This document shows, one piece after another, positions 16,744 through 26,218 of a stretch of DNA of 64,000 nucleotides (position 1 is the stretch's first letter; every line of letters starts with the position of its first letter). Below the pieces are notes generated by a model. It worked only from the letters and a program-made list of their open reading frames with translations. It had not been told where the DNA came from and made no database searches. The translations under genes were made by a program, and so were the position numbers. Origin of the DNA: PALSA-612 sp963791225 (lineage in GTDB: Bacteria > Actinomycetota > Thermoleophilia > Gaiellales > Gaiellaceae); the NCBI GenBank assembly GCA_963791225.1, contig CAWBRV010000003.1, positions 62,001 through 126,000 of the forward strand, given 5' to 3'.

Positions 16744-19605
16744 TCACGTCATGGCCTCGCGGCGGCCCGCGCCGCTCGCGGAGCGCCGCAGCCGGCGTTC
16801 GAGCAACTTCTTGGCCTCGGTGGCCCACAGCACGACGCTCGCGAGTCCGACGCAGATCAGCCATTCGTCGAGCCCGAGCGGCGCCGTGCCGAACGCCTTG
16901 TTGAGGAAGGGCAGCTGCACGACCGCGACTTGGAGTAGGGCGGAGAGCGCGATCGCACCCCACAGGTAGCGGTTCGTGAACAGCCGGTGGAAGGCACTCG
17001 TGTGGTCGGAACGGGCGTTGAAGCAGTTGAAGAGCTGCGCGAGGACGAGGGTCGTGAACGCCATCGTCCGCGCCTCGACGACGTTTCCGGAGTCGCCGAT
17101 GATTCCGCCGGGAAGGCGGAGATCGAGCGCGACGAGCGTGACGACTGCCATCACCGCGCCGACCCAGACGATGCCGATCCACATCTCGGCGTCGATCACG
17201 CGGTCCGTGAGCCCGCGCGGCGGTCGCCGCATGACGTTGTCCGGAGGCGGGTCCATCCCGAGCGCGAGCGCGGGTGCGCCGTCGGTCAAGAGGTTGATCC
17301 AGAGGATCTGCGTTGCGAGCAGCGGCACCGCGATCGCTTCGCCGGTGTTCTCCAGTCCGATCACGCTCGCGAGCACGACGCCGAAGAACATCGTGAAGAC
17401 CTCGCCGATGTTCGACGAGAGCAGGAAGCGCAGGAACTTGCGGATGTTCGCGAAGATCCCGCGACCCTCGCGGATGGCGCTGACGATCGTGGCGAAGTTG
17501 TCGTCGGCGAGGATCATGTCTGCCGCCTCCTTGGCGACATCGGTGCCGGTGACGCCCATCGCGACGCCGATGTCGGCCGCCTTGAGGGCGGGCGCATCGT
17601 TGACTCCGTCGCCCGTCATCGCGACGATCCTCCCGCTCGCGTGAAGCGCGTCGACGATCCGCAGCTTGTGTTCTGGCGCGACACGGGCATAGACCGAGAC
17701 CTCCTGGACCGTGGCCGCGCGCGCGTCGTCGTCGAGCGCCTCGAGCTCGTCACCCGTGACGACGCGGGAGCCGACCGGAGCGATGCCGAGATCGGCTGCG
17801 ATCCGCGCCGCCGTGTGCGGGTGATCGCCGGTGATCATCAGCGCACGCACCCCGGCGGCACGCGCCTCCGCGATGGCCGCCCCGGCCTCCGGCCGCGGCG
17901 GATCAATGATCCCGACCATCCCGAGGTAGACAAGCTCCCGCTCGATCGACTCGTCTTCAGGAAGCCGCTCGTCCGCCGACAGAGGCCGGTAGGCGACAGC
18001 CAACGTCCGCAACGCCATGTCGGCGAGGCAGTCGACGGAGGCGAGGATCTCGCTCCGCCGGGCGTCCGTTAGCGGCCGCACGCTGTCGCGAAGACGCTCC
18101 TCGGTGCAGCGGGCCAGCAGGACGCCCGGCGCGCCTTTCGTAACGACGACCCCGCCCTCACCCGCGACTTTGGTGTGCACTGTGCTCATCAGCCTGCGCT
18201 CGGGGGTGAACGGAACCTCGCCTACGCGCTCGAATCGAGAGCGACGCGTCTCAGTCAGCCCCTCGACCTTCGCCTCCGCGACAAGGAAGGCCGCCTCGGT
18301 CGGGTCGCCCTGGATCGTCCACTCGCCGCCCTCTTCACGAAGCACGGCGTCGTTCGCCAGGCTCCCGGCTGCAAGAACCGCTTGAACCTCGCTCAGCAGA
18401 ACCAGGTCGTCGAGCGGCCGCCCGTTCACGCGCAGCTCGCCCTCGGGCCGGTAGCCGCTGCCGGTGACATCGACCGCGCCCGAGCCGGTCACCACCTTTT
18501 GAATAGTCATCTCGCTCTTCGTCAGCGTCCCGGTCTTGTCCGAGCAGATCACCGACGCCGATCCGAGCGTCTCCACCGAAGACAGCTTCTTCACGATCGC
18601 CCGCTGCCGCGCCATCCGCTGCACCCCGAGCGCGAGCACAACTGACAGCACAGCCGGGAGCCCCTCCGGCACGGCCGCGACGGCAAGCGAGACGCCGACG
18701 AGCAGCACCGAAACGAGGTCGGAGGCCGTGCTTATGTTGGCGGTGAGCAGGATCGCGCCGACCACCACGACCGCGATCGCGATCACCGCGATCCCGAGCA
18801 TCCGTCCGAGCCGGTCGATCTCCCGCTGCAGCGGTGTCGGTAGCTCGAGCGTGCGGTCGAGCAAGCGGGCGATATTGCCCATCTCCGTCGCCATCCCCGT
18901 CGCCGTCACGACGGCCCGGCCCCGCCCGCGCGCGACCGCCGTGCCGCTGAAGACCATGTTCACCCGGTCGCCCAGTCCGACCGGCTCCCTGATCACGCCG
19001 ACCTCCTTCAGCACCGGCTCGCTCTCCCCCGTCAGGGATGCCTCGGCCACGGTCAGCGACGCCGCCTCGACCAGCCGCCCGTCAGCGGCGACGGCGTCCC
19101 CCTCGGCGAGCAGGAGAACGTCCCCAGGCACGACGTCGGCCGCAGGAACGCGCTCCTGGCGCCCATCACGCACGACCCCGGCTGTCGCCCCCGCTATCCG
19201 CTGCAGCGCCGCTACCGCCTGCTCGGCCCGCGCCTCCTGCACGTAGCCGAGCACCGCGTTGGCGACGATGATCGCCGCAATCACGATCGCGTCGAACGGC
19301 GCCTCCTCGCCGCCCTCCAGTACCCACGCCACCAGTGAGACCACGACGGCGGCAAACAGCAGATAGATGAGCGGATCGGCGAACTGGCCGAGGAACTTCC
19401 GCCATGCCGACATCTGCTGCGCTGCCTCGAGTTGGTTCGGCCCGACCCGCGCCAAACGCGCCGCCGCCTCGACCTCACTCAACCCTTGACGAACGTCGGT
19501 GCCGAGCGCTGCTGCGACCTCGTCCGCCGTGCGACGCCAGACGTCGGTCGAGCCTGCCAGGCTCGCATCGATCCCGCAATCAGGCGGCACCCTCACCTCC
19601 CGCAT
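16744..19605 (-). CDS. P2-type (Ca2+-type) cation-transporting P-type ATPase
   Basis: The protein has about 953 residues. In order: an N-terminal cation-ATPase domain with L-S-x-x-E-A-A-A-R-L-x-x-x-G-P-N, a T-G-E-S actuator motif, the membrane P-E-G-L-P motif of helix 4, the phosphorylated S-D-K-T-G-T-L-T (Asp near residue 355), G-D-G-V-N-D-A-P-A-L-K, and a six-helix C-terminal domain with N-I-G-E. These match the SERCA/PMA1-like bacterial branch that moves Ca2+ or other hard cations. The ATG at 19605 was chosen; a GTG at 19590, placed 5 bases after GGAGG, is an equally good alternative, while earlier in-frame codons encode unconserved sequence. A universal stress protein gene lies upstream on the same strand. 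Confidence 0.88.
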   Translation of the reverse strand: MREVRVPPDCGIDASLAGSTDVWRRTADEVAAALGTDVRQGLSEVEAAARLARVGPNQLEAAQQMSAWRKFLGQFADPLIYLLFAAVVVSLVAWVLEGGEEAPFDAIVIAAIIVANAVLGYVQEARAEQAVAALQRIAGATAGVVRDGRQERVPAADVVPGDVLLLAEGDAVAADGRLVEAASLTVAEASLTGESEPVLKEVGVIREPVGLGDRVNMVFSGTAVARGRGRAVVTATGMATEMGNIARLLDRTLELPTPLQREIDRLGRMLGIAVIAIAVVVVGAILLTANISTASDLVSVLLVGVSLAVAAVPEGLPAVLSVVLALGVQRMARQRAIVKKLSSVETLGSASVICSDKTGTLTKSEMTIQKVVTGSGAVDVTGSGYRPEGELRVNGRPLDDLVLLSEVQAVLAAGSLANDAVLREEGGEWTIQGDPTEAAFLVAEAKVEGLTETRRSRFERVGEVPFTPERRLMSTVHTKVAGEGGVVVTKGAPGVLLARCTEERLRDSVRPLTDARRSEILASVDCLADMALRTLAVAYRPLSADERLPEDESIERELVYLGMVGIIDPPRPEAGAAIAEARAAGVRALMITGDHPHTAARIAADLGIAPVGSRVVTGDELEALDDDARAATVQEVSVYARVAPEHKLRIVDALHASGRIVAMTGDGVNDAPALKAADIGVAMGVTGTDVAKEAADMILADDNFATIVSAIREGRGIFANIRKFLRFLLSSNIGEVFTMFFGVVLASVIGLENTGEAIAVPLLATQILWINLLTDGAPALALGMDPPPDNVMRRPPRGLTDRVIDAEMWIGIVWVGAVMAVVTLVALDLRLPGGIIGDSGNVVEARTMAFTTLVLAQLFNCFNARSDHTSAFHRLFTNRYLWGAIALSALLQVAVVQLPFLNKAFGTAPLGLDEWLICVGLASVVLWATEAKKLLERRLRRSASGAGRREAMT

Positions 19606-19703
19606 ACGAGCGTGGCACATCCCCCGACTGACGCGCCCGCGACGAGTCCGACCAGGGGAAGCTCGTACTGACCGTCTGGCCGGGTCCGCACGTCCGGAAA
19701 GCC

Positions 19704-20144
19704 CTACTCTCCGGGCGTGTCCCGCACAATCACGATCGGGCAGGGCGCGTGATGCGCGCACTGTTGGCCAACAGAGCCAAGAAGAAGAGCCTTGAAGCCG
19801 CCCAGCCCGCGAGAGCCGACGACGAGGAGTTCGGCATCTCTCGCGGCAGCAACGAGGGCGGCTGCCGGCGGCCCCTCGACGACGACTTTCTCGACAACGA
19901 TGTCGGAGTCGTCACCCAAGGCCTCGTCGACGACCTCGTCGAGCAGTGCCTGGGCCGCGTCGTGTATCCCGTCGAAGTCCGTTCGGATGGCGTGCTCGGC
20001 CTCGTGGTAGGTGGAAACCGGGGGAACCGCCCACGCGTGCACAACGCGTAGCCGTGCCTTTCGCAGCCGTGCCTCGGCGGCCGCGAATCGCAGTGCTGCC
20101 AGCGAGCACTCTGAGCCGTCGACTCCTACGACGATCGTTTCCAT
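19704..20144 (-). CDS. Universal stress protein (UspA family)
   Basis: The 146-residue protein is a single USP domain: I-V-V-G-V-D-G-S at the N-terminus, A-x-x-A-x-x-A-E-A-R-L-R, and the ATP-binding motif G-S-R-G-L-G-G-F-K-A-L-L-L-G-S-V followed by A-P-C-P-I-V-I-V. The Gly-rich motif indicates an ATP-binding member. The ATG at 20144 is chosen because AAAGGGG lies before it; a longer frame upstream has no USP features. It precedes the cation ATPase by about 100 bp on the same strand, a pairing often seen in dormancy or stress regulons. Confidence 0.88.
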   Translation of the reverse strand: METIVVGVDGSECSLAALRFAAAEARLRKARLRVVHAWAVPPVSTYHEAEHAIRTDFDGIHDAAQALLDEVVDEALGDDSDIVVEKVVVEGPPAAALVAAARDAELLVVGSRGLGGFKALLLGSVGQQCAHHAPCPIVIVRDTPGE

Positions 20145-20898
20145 GAGCCCCTTTTCGAGTGCACCGTCTTCGGAACCGCCCGCCGTCGCATCAGGACGTC
20201 CGCTGATCGCCACGCGGGGAAAATACTGGACGTGGCCTAGTGGCAATGCCGACACCTCTCAAGTGCCGCACTCGTTCAAGCGGACTGGGTATACGTCGAA
20301 TATGGACACAAGAAGGGCCCGCTGTCGCGGGCCCTTAGTGACCTTCGTTGAGTCGGTGTCGCTTTCGTCTACCCGATCAGAAAGGCGTTCGGAGGGTTCT
20401 TCCTGCCGCCTTTTCGGTTGGGCTTCAGCCTACTCACGATCCGTGCTAAGCGCGAGTTGATGATCGCTCCGCATCGGCTGCGACAGCGTCAGGGAATTCC
20501 CCGATCTGCCCCTGACTTCCAATGAGACAGTCGGGCTCCCTGGCGGGTCTCCTAGACGCCACGCCCGTACACGTCGCTCGGCGGGGCAAGTGGCGTCAGT
20601 TCGTTCAAGGCTTCGCATCCTCGAGTCGGTCGAGCGTACCGTCGTCGAACGAGGTCGGTCCTGGAGCGGCTCGATATGGGTGAAGATCGTGGTGTGCGGG
20701 GAGTGTTGCGCGCACGTCGGCACGCGTCAGATGCCGCGGCGCCGCCCGCCGCAGTCTCACGATGCCCGGCCACGCCGCGAGAGCAGCTTGGCACGAACGA
20801 CCACCTCAGCGGCAGGCAAATCGCCTCAGGTTGCGGAGGCAGCGAGGGCTTGCCCGTCCTGGATTGCGTTCCCCAGGCTGTTCGAGCACACTCCGGCG
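20145..20898. other. Long intergenic region, about 750 bp
   Basis: No credible coding frame is seen on either strand; translated frames are Arg/Ser-rich and interrupted. Composition is somewhat lower in GC than in the flanks. It contains a strong hairpin at 20313-20336. No tRNA cloverleaf was found by eye. Confidence 0.4.
20313..20336. terminator. Perfect 10-bp GC-rich hairpin
   Basis: Arms AAGGGCCCGC and GCGGGCCCTT flank the loop TGTC. The stem is perfect and the tetraloop makes it stable. No long U-tract follows on either strand; the terminal TT/AA gives a short one both ways. It lies in a gene-free region, so what it terminates is unclear. Confidence 0.5.
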
Positions 20899-21867
20899 GT
20901 GGAGCCGTCTGAGGAAATTCGGCGCGTCATCGAGCGATTTACGAGAGCGATCGCGGACGGGGACGACGAATCGGCTCTTGGGCGGCTGTCGGAACACCCG
21001 GGCACCCTGATTACGGGAACGGATGCGGCCGAGTGGTGGCATGGGCCGGAGACACGCGCTGTCTGGGCGCGTCAAATGAAGGAAATCGGTCCTTTCCCCG
21101 TCGTAGCGGAGGAGATCGAAGCCTGGGAGGAAGGGGCCGTGGGCTGGGGGGCCGTCAAGGAGAGGATCACCTTGGAAGGGAAGTCCTTCGCGAAGCCCGC
21201 GCGACCTACGTGCTTCGCCTCGAGCGTGGCGACTGGAAGATCGTGCAGACACACTGGTCGATTCCTCAGCCGAACCGTGAAGCATTGGGCATGGCGTTGA
21301 CGGTCACCCTCGAAGAGCTCGAGGAGACGGTCCAGCGCGAGCGACCCGACCTCTCGGGTTCGGTCGAAGCCGATGGAACGGGTGACGATCGTCTTCACCG
21401 ACGTCGTCGCCTCAACCGTCTTGGTCTCCCGCCTTGGCGACCGTGCGTGGGTCGACCTCGTCCGACGACAGCGGGTCGTGACTGAGGAGGCGACTGCGGC
21501 GCATGGCGGCACTGTCGTCGAGACCCAGGGCGACGGATCGATGCTCGCGTTCCCGAGTGCCAGGCGCGCGGTTGCGTGCGCGCAAGCGATACAACGCGAG
21601 ATCGCCAGTGCATTCGCTGAGGGGTCGCCTCCGATTCGTGTCAGGGTTGGAGTGCACACCGGCGACGCTCTCCACGAAAGCGACGGCTTCTTCGGCACGA
21701 CCGTTCACTATGCGGCGCGCGTCGCCGGCCACGCACTCGGCGGGGAAGTCCTAGTGTCAAACGTTGTCACGACCTCGTCGGGCGACCAGTGTAGGAAACA
21801 GCACGGGCGCTCCCACGTCGCCGGCCAGGGCAAGGTCACCTTCCAGACTGCTACGCCCGAGAAGTAG
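20899..21867 (+). pseudogene. Frameshifted SnoaL-like + adenylate/guanylate cyclase gene
   Basis: Three successive frames together encode one recognisable architecture. The GTG at 20899 begins a SnoaL/NTF2-like domain (E-E-I-R-R-V-I-E-R-F-T-R-A-I-A-D-G-D). Near 21180-21200 its frame is lost and the domain continues one frame over (L-E-R-G-D-W-K-I-V-Q-T-H-W-S), through a linker E-R-P-D-L. Near 21370 the reading returns to the first frame with a class III cyclase domain (V-T-I-V-F-T-D-V-V-A-S-T, G-D-G-S-M-L-A-F, V-G-V-H-T-G-D). The last 35 residues do not match the usual cyclase end. Two compensating indels suggest decay or assembly error. The cyclase part alone (ATG 21373) could still be made. 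Confidence 0.65.
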
Positions 21868-22044
21868 CGAGCGGCCGGCTCGGCGACGTCGGACGGGAGC
21901 GCCGGCCGCTCTTGTAAAGCCGCGCAAGATTCTCTGCTCCGCGGGGTCTGCATATGAGCGGCCGGAGAGGAAGGGGGGCCGCAGGAACCACGCTCGGTTC
22001 GCCGCCACTGCGGCCCTCTCCGGCCTTCCGCTAGCGTCACTCGA

Positions 22045-23103
22045 ATGGCCGCCGTCGCGACGACGAAGCCGCCTGCAGACGGCGCACGCGGCTCCGATCC
22101 GGAGACCTTCTTCGATGCAATCCTCGTCGTCGCGTTCGGGGGACCCGAGGGGACGGACGACGTGATGCCGTTCCTCGAGAACGTCACACGCGGCCGCAAC
22201 ATCCCTCCGGAGCGGCTCGCGGAGGTCGCCCACCATTACGAGCTGTTCGGCGGCGTCAGCCCGATCAATGCCCAGAACCGCGCGCTGATCGAGGCGCTTC
22301 GGCCGGAACTCCACGAGCACGAAATCGACCTGCCGATCTACTTCGGCAACCGCAACTGGCATCCGTTCCTGGCCGAGACGCTGCGGGCGATGCGCGACGA
22401 GGGGATCCGGCGGGCGCTCGCCTTCTTCACGAGCGGCTTCAGCTCCTACTCGAGCTGCCGACAGTATCGGGAGAACATCCTCGCCGCGCAGGCCGAGGTC
22501 GGGCCGGACGCGCCCGAGGTGGCCAGGACGCGGATGTTCTACAACCACCCCGGCTTCGTGCGGGCGAACGCGGAGCACGTCGCGGACGCGCTCGCGAGCG
22601 TGCCGGAGGAGCGGCGCGCCGGCGTCCACCTCGCCTTCACCGCCCACTCGATCCCGCTCGCGATGGCGCGGCAGTCGCGCTACGAGACCCAGCTCGCGGA
22701 GGCGGCCCGGCTCGTCGTGGAGGAGGTCGGGGTCGCCGACCACGCCGTCGTCTACCAGAGCCGCAGCGGCTCGCCGCGCGTGCCGTGGCTCGAGCCCGAC
22801 GTCTGCGACCACATCCGCGCGCTCGCCGAGCGGGGCGTTCGCGATGTCGTGCTCTCGCCGGTCGGCTTCGTCTCCGACCACATGGAGGTGCTCTTCGACC
22901 TCGACGTCGAGGCCCGTGAGGCTGCCGAAGAAGCGGGCGTCGCCCTTGTCCGCGCTCGCACCGCCGGGACGCATCCGGCGTTCGTGGCCATGATCCGCGA
23001 GCTGATCCAGGAGCGGCTCGACCCGCAGTTGCCTCGACACGCGCTCGGCCGCTTCGGTCCGAGCCACGACGTCTGTCAGCCCGGCTGCTGCCTCCCCGGC
23101 TAG
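22045..23103 (+). CDS. hemH: Ferrochelatase (coproporphyrin type likely)
   Basis: The 352-residue protein inserts Fe2+ into a porphyrin in haem synthesis. Conserved features are the N-terminal V-V-A-F-G-G-P-E-G segment, the T-A-H-S-I-P motif with His201, and D-H-M-E-V-L-F-D with Glu281, the two metal-site residues. In actinobacteria this family acts on coproporphyrin III rather than protoporphyrin IX; whether that holds here depends on the rest of the pathway, which is outside the window. The C-terminus C-Q-P-G-C-C is cysteine-rich, recalling the Fe-S ligands near the end of many actinobacterial ferrochelatases. The gene is monocistronic and converges on the dehydratase gene with a 3-bp gap. 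Confidence 0.92.
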   Translation: MAAVATTKPPADGARGSDPETFFDAILVVAFGGPEGTDDVMPFLENVTRGRNIPPERLAEVAHHYELFGGVSPINAQNRALIEALRPELHEHEIDLPIYFGNRNWHPFLAETLRAMRDEGIRRALAFFTSGFSSYSSCRQYRENILAAQAEVGPDAPEVARTRMFYNHPGFVRANAEHVADALASVPEERRAGVHLAFTAHSIPLAMARQSRYETQLAEAARLVVEEVGVADHAVVYQSRSGSPRVPWLEPDVCDHIRALAERGVRDVVLSPVGFVSDHMEVLFDLDVEAREAAEEAGVALVRARTAGTHPAFVAMIRELIQERLDPQLPRHALGRFGPSHDVCQPGCCLPG

Positions 23104-23106
23104 CCT

Positions 23107-23349
23107 CTAGGCGAGCGCGCCCGACTTCGCGGCCAGCTCGCGGTCGCGGTCGGTGATCGCTTCGGCGGAGTGTGTCCGCCAGCGGAGGACGACACGGCCC
23201 CAGCCGAGCTCGATGTCCGGGTGGTGGTTCTCGGCCTCCGCGAGCTCGCCGACGCGGTTCACGAACGCAAGCGCCTCGGCGAAGTTCGCGAACTTGAACT
23301 CGCGCTGCAGCGCACCGTCCACCTCCCTCCAGCCTTCGGGCGTGCTCAT
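23107..23349 (-). CDS. Pterin-4a-carbinolamine dehydratase
   Basis: The 80-residue protein is a near-minimal PCD/DCoH domain. It carries the diagnostic motif E-N-H-H-P-D-I (His42-His43) and the later T-H-S-A-x-x-I-T-x-x-D. The family dehydrates 4a-hydroxytetrahydrobiopterin after aromatic amino acid hydroxylation and has other pterin-linked roles; no aromatic hydroxylase gene is in the window. The ATG at 23349 gives the usual N-terminal G-W segment; the much longer frame upstream is antisense to the aminotransferase. It is divergent from the aminotransferase with 33 bp between starts. Confidence 0.88.
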   Translation of the reverse strand: MSTPEGWREVDGALQREFKFANFAEALAFVNRVGELAEAENHHPDIELGWGRVVLRWRTHSAEAITDRDRELAAKSGALA

Positions 23350-23382
23350 GCGGATCAGTATGACGCGCGCTAGGCTCAGCGC

Positions 23383-24780
23383 GTGAGCGACTTCAGCATC
23401 CGCACGCTCGTCGAGGAGGGCGCGGGAAACGAGCTCGAGCTGCACGGCCGGACGATCAACCCGCAGTTTCTGCGGATGCTGCGGACGATCGGCTTCGACC
23501 GTCACTGGGCGCGCGGCGAGGGGCCGTACCTCTACGACACGGACGGCAACCGCTACCTCGACATGCTCGGCGGCTTCGGGATGTACAACGTCGGGCGCTC
23601 GAACGCGCGCGTCCGGGCGGCTCTGCACGAGACGCTTGACCTCGATCTTCCCGGCCGGGTCGCACTCGGCATCACGCAGCCCGCCGGTGCGCTCGCCGAG
23701 GCGCTGCTCGCGTGGGCGCCGAACAATCTCGGGCGTGTCCTCTTCACGAGCTCCGGCGCCGAGTCGATCGAGGCGGCGATCAAGATCGCCCGCGCCGCGA
23801 CCGGCCGCTCGCGCGTCGTCTCCGTCGAGCACGGCTTCCACGGCCTGACGCTCGGGGCATTGTCCGCGAACGGCGACGCCGCGTTCACGTCCCGGTTCGG
23901 GCCGCTCGTGCCCGGCTTCTCGCATGTCCGGTTCAACGACCTCGATGCGCTCGAGGGGGAGCTGCGCGGGGAGGACGTAGCCATGTTCGTGACCGAGCCG
24001 ATCGTTGGGCACGGCGTGCGGCTGCCCGAGCCCGGCTATCTCGAAGGCGCGCAGGCGCTCTGCCGCAGGTACGGCACGCTCTTCTGCGTCGACGAGGTGG
24101 CGACCGGCTTTGGGCGCACGGGGCGGATGTTCGCCTGCGAGCACTGGGGGCTCGAACCGGACGTGATGACGGTGTCGAAGGCGCTCTCGGGCGGCTACGT
24201 CCCGATCGGCGCGACGCTGTTCACGCCGCGCGTGTTCGACGCCGTCTTCGACTCGATGGAGCATGCGCTCAGCCACGGGTCGACGTTCGCACCCAACGAC
24301 CTCGGCGTCGCCGCAGGCCTGGCGACGCTGCACGAGCTCGAGTCGGCCGAGTTCGTCGAGCGGGCGGCGCGCATCGGAGACCTGCTGCTGGAGCGGACGC
24401 GGCCGCTCGTCGAGCGCTACGAGGTGGTGCGGGACGTGCGCGGCCTGGGCCTCTTCTGGGCGATCGAGTTCGGCGAGCCCGGCCGCTCGACGACATGGCG
24501 GATGCTGGAACGGCTCCAGCCCGGGATCTTCTCGCAGCTCGTCGTCGTACCGCTCTTCTCCGACCACCGCGTGCTGATCCAGGTGGCCGGGCACAACATG
24601 AACGTGGTGCGGGCCATGCCTCCGCTGGTCTTGTCCGAGGAGGACGTGGACTGGTTCGCCGACGCGCTCGACGCCGTCGTCGCCCGCGCGCAGCGGATGC
24701 CGTCGGCGATGACGCGCTTCGCGCTCAAGGCAGCCCGCGCCGGCCGCGGCCGTGGGCCCAAGGCACCCGCGCGCTCGTAG
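23383..24780 (+). CDS. Class III PLP-dependent aminotransferase
   Basis: The 465-residue protein shows the fold-type I class III pattern: the substrate region D-G-N-R-Y-L-D, S-S-G-A-E-S-I-E-A-A-I-K for phosphate binding, C-V-D-E-V-A-T-G-F-G-R-T-G with Asp237 pairing with the PLP ring nitrogen, and S-K-A-L-S-G-G-Y-V-P-I-G-A with the Schiff-base Lys266. Relatives include ornithine, GABA and diaminopimelate-type transaminases. The amino donor cannot be told from sequence, and no pathway neighbours help. The GTG start gives the whole domain; the C-terminal tail is basic (G-R-G-R-G-P-K). Confidence 0.88.
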   Translation: MSDFSIRTLVEEGAGNELELHGRTINPQFLRMLRTIGFDRHWARGEGPYLYDTDGNRYLDMLGGFGMYNVGRSNARVRAALHETLDLDLPGRVALGITQPAGALAEALLAWAPNNLGRVLFTSSGAESIEAAIKIARAATGRSRVVSVEHGFHGLTLGALSANGDAAFTSRFGPLVPGFSHVRFNDLDALEGELRGEDVAMFVTEPIVGHGVRLPEPGYLEGAQALCRRYGTLFCVDEVATGFGRTGRMFACEHWGLEPDVMTVSKALSGGYVPIGATLFTPRVFDAVFDSMEHALSHGSTFAPNDLGVAAGLATLHELESAEFVERAARIGDLLLERTRPLVERYEVVRDVRGLGLFWAIEFGEPGRSTTWRMLERLQPGIFSQLVVVPLFSDHRVLIQVAGHNMNVVRAMPPLVLSEEDVDWFADALDAVVARAQRMPSAMTRFALKAARAGRGRGPKAPARS

Positions 24781-25052
24781 CGACCCGGCCGGTAACGCCA
24801 GGACACTCCGGGCGCGTCGAGTCCGGGCGAGGACGACCGCGTATCCCCACCCAGGGTGGGGAGAAGCGCCACCCGCCACCCGTCAACGACGGTATCGATG
24901 AAATCCGCTCCGAGGTGTGACGACTTCGTGCCGATTGTGTGACGTCTCCTCGCGCCCTGTCGGGCCGGTCCTTCGGAGGACATTGCCGCGAGGAAACGTC
25001 TGGCTCGCGGCAATTCTTTCGTCCACAGCTGGCCTGCACGGCCAGTGCAGGC

Positions 25053-25439
25053 TCAGCGGACGGGTCGTGGCTCGTTCGGGACGAACTCGATCACCTCGGC
25101 GTGGCGCGCGTCGATGCATCTCTGTGCCCAGCGCTCGGCTAGCCTGACGATCCGGTCGCGCGTCCACTCCGCCTCGACGATGTCCTCCGGCAGCGCGGCC
25201 TGCGGGATGTCCATCCGCACCTGGTGGAGCGATGTCTCGCTGCCGCCGCCGAGCTCGTGCCGGTGCTCGGAGACCAGCGTGACGTGCTCGATCTCGGCCA
25301 TGACGGCGCGCCCGAGCACGTCGAGCTCTGCGGGCGTCGCCTCGCGGCCTGCGAAGACGCCGAAGTTGATCCGGATCTCGAGCTCAGGCGGCTTCGCGAC
25401 CGGAGCCACGAACGCCATCGGCGCGTCGATACCCACCAT
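25053..25439 (-). CDS. Hypothetical protein, about 128 aa
   Basis: A soluble protein with a beta-strand-rich start (E-L-E-I-R-I-N-F-G-V-F-A-G-R-E-A-T), a helix containing L-D-V-L-G-R-A-V-M-A-E-I, a strand pair around T-L-V-S-E-H-R-H-E and Q-V-R-M-D-I, and a final helix W-A-Q-R-C-I-D-A-R. Codon usage and amino-acid balance are those of a real gene. I do not recognise a family. It lies 29 bp beyond the ABC permease on the same strand and may be the last gene of that operon. Confidence 0.6.
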   Translation of the reverse strand: MVGIDAPMAFVAPVAKPPELEIRINFGVFAGREATPAELDVLGRAVMAEIEHVTLVSEHRHELGGGSETSLHQVRMDIPQAALPEDIVEAEWTRDRIVRLAERWAQRCIDARHAEVIEFVPNEPRPVR

Positions 25440-25468
25440 GAGCGCCCCCTTCCCGTTCCGGCCCGCTT

Positions 25469-26218
25469 CTACGCCTCCCTCGGCTCCCAGCGGAAACGCC
25501 GGAACGCGACGAGCGCGCCGAACGCGCCCCAGGCGGCGATCACGGCGACCGCCTCCGGCTGGTCCCAGATCTGCGCGTTGTGGAGCAGGATGTCGCGCAC
25601 GAGGCGGATGAAGTACGTCAGGGGCAGGACGTCCGCGATCCCGCGCAGGAACTGGGGGAACGAGTGAGGCGAGAAGAACGCGCCGGCGATGAACGCCATC
25701 GGCAGGTAGATCGCGTTCACCACCGCCGACGATCCTTCCGCCGAGCGGATGACCGCGGTCAGCCCGATGCCCATCGCCGCGAAGGAGAGCACCCCGAGCA
25801 GCAGCGCGAGCACGAGCGAGAGGTAGCGATTCGGGAGCGGGACGTCGAAGAGCGCCTTGCCGAGCCCGATCAGCGCCACGGCTTCGATCGCGTAGACGAC
25901 GATCGTCGAGCCGAGCACGCCGCCGACGTACGCCCAGGCCGGCAGCGGCGTCCCGCGGAGCCGCTTCAGCACGCCCGACTCGCGCCTGATCGTGATCGTG
26001 ATCGCGAGGCCCGCGAAGGCTGTCGCCACGACGCCGTAGCCGAGCATGCCCGCGAGCAGGTAGCGGGAGCCCTTCACGCCCTCGATCTTGTCCGTGCCGT
26101 ACACCGAGCCGAGCAGGACGAAGAAGATGATCGGCAGCAGGAACGTGAAGAACGCGAGCTCGCGGCTGCGCCAGAAGAGGAGCTGCTCCGTGCGGAGCTC
26201 GTGGAGGACGTCGCTCAC
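25469..26218 (-). CDS. DrrB-like ABC-2 permease
   Basis: The 249-residue protein has six helices. The first is preceded by R-T-E-Q-L-L-F-W-R-S-R-E-L-A, a typical amphipathic ABC-2 entry helix. The coupling loop reads I-R-R-E-S-G-V-L-K-R-L-R-G-T-P-L, the clearest family signature. It overlaps the ATPase gene by 4 bp. The system probably exports a lipid or drug; specificity is unknown. Confidence 0.88.
   Translation of the reverse strand: MSDVLHELRTEQLLFWRSRELAFFTFLLPIIFFVLLGSVYGTDKIEGVKGSRYLLAGMLGYGVVATAFAGLAITITIRRESGVLKRLRGTPLPAWAYVGGVLGSTIVVYAIEAVALIGLGKALFDVPLPNRYLSLVLALLLGVLSFAAMGIGLTAVIRSAEGSSAVVNAIYLPMAFIAGAFFSPHSFPQFLRGIADVLPLTYFIRLVRDILLHNAQIWDQPEAVAVIAAWGAFGALVAFRRFRWEPREA

Noticed and set aside
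20145..20898. Possible tRNA or attachment site in the long gap
   Set aside because: No cloverleaf, T-loop GTTCGA box or CCA end was found, and no integrase gene is near; only a hairpin is supported.
23350..24879. N-terminal extension of the pterin dehydratase frame
   Set aside because: The extra 510 codons are antisense to the class III aminotransferase; only the last 80 residues match the dehydratase family.
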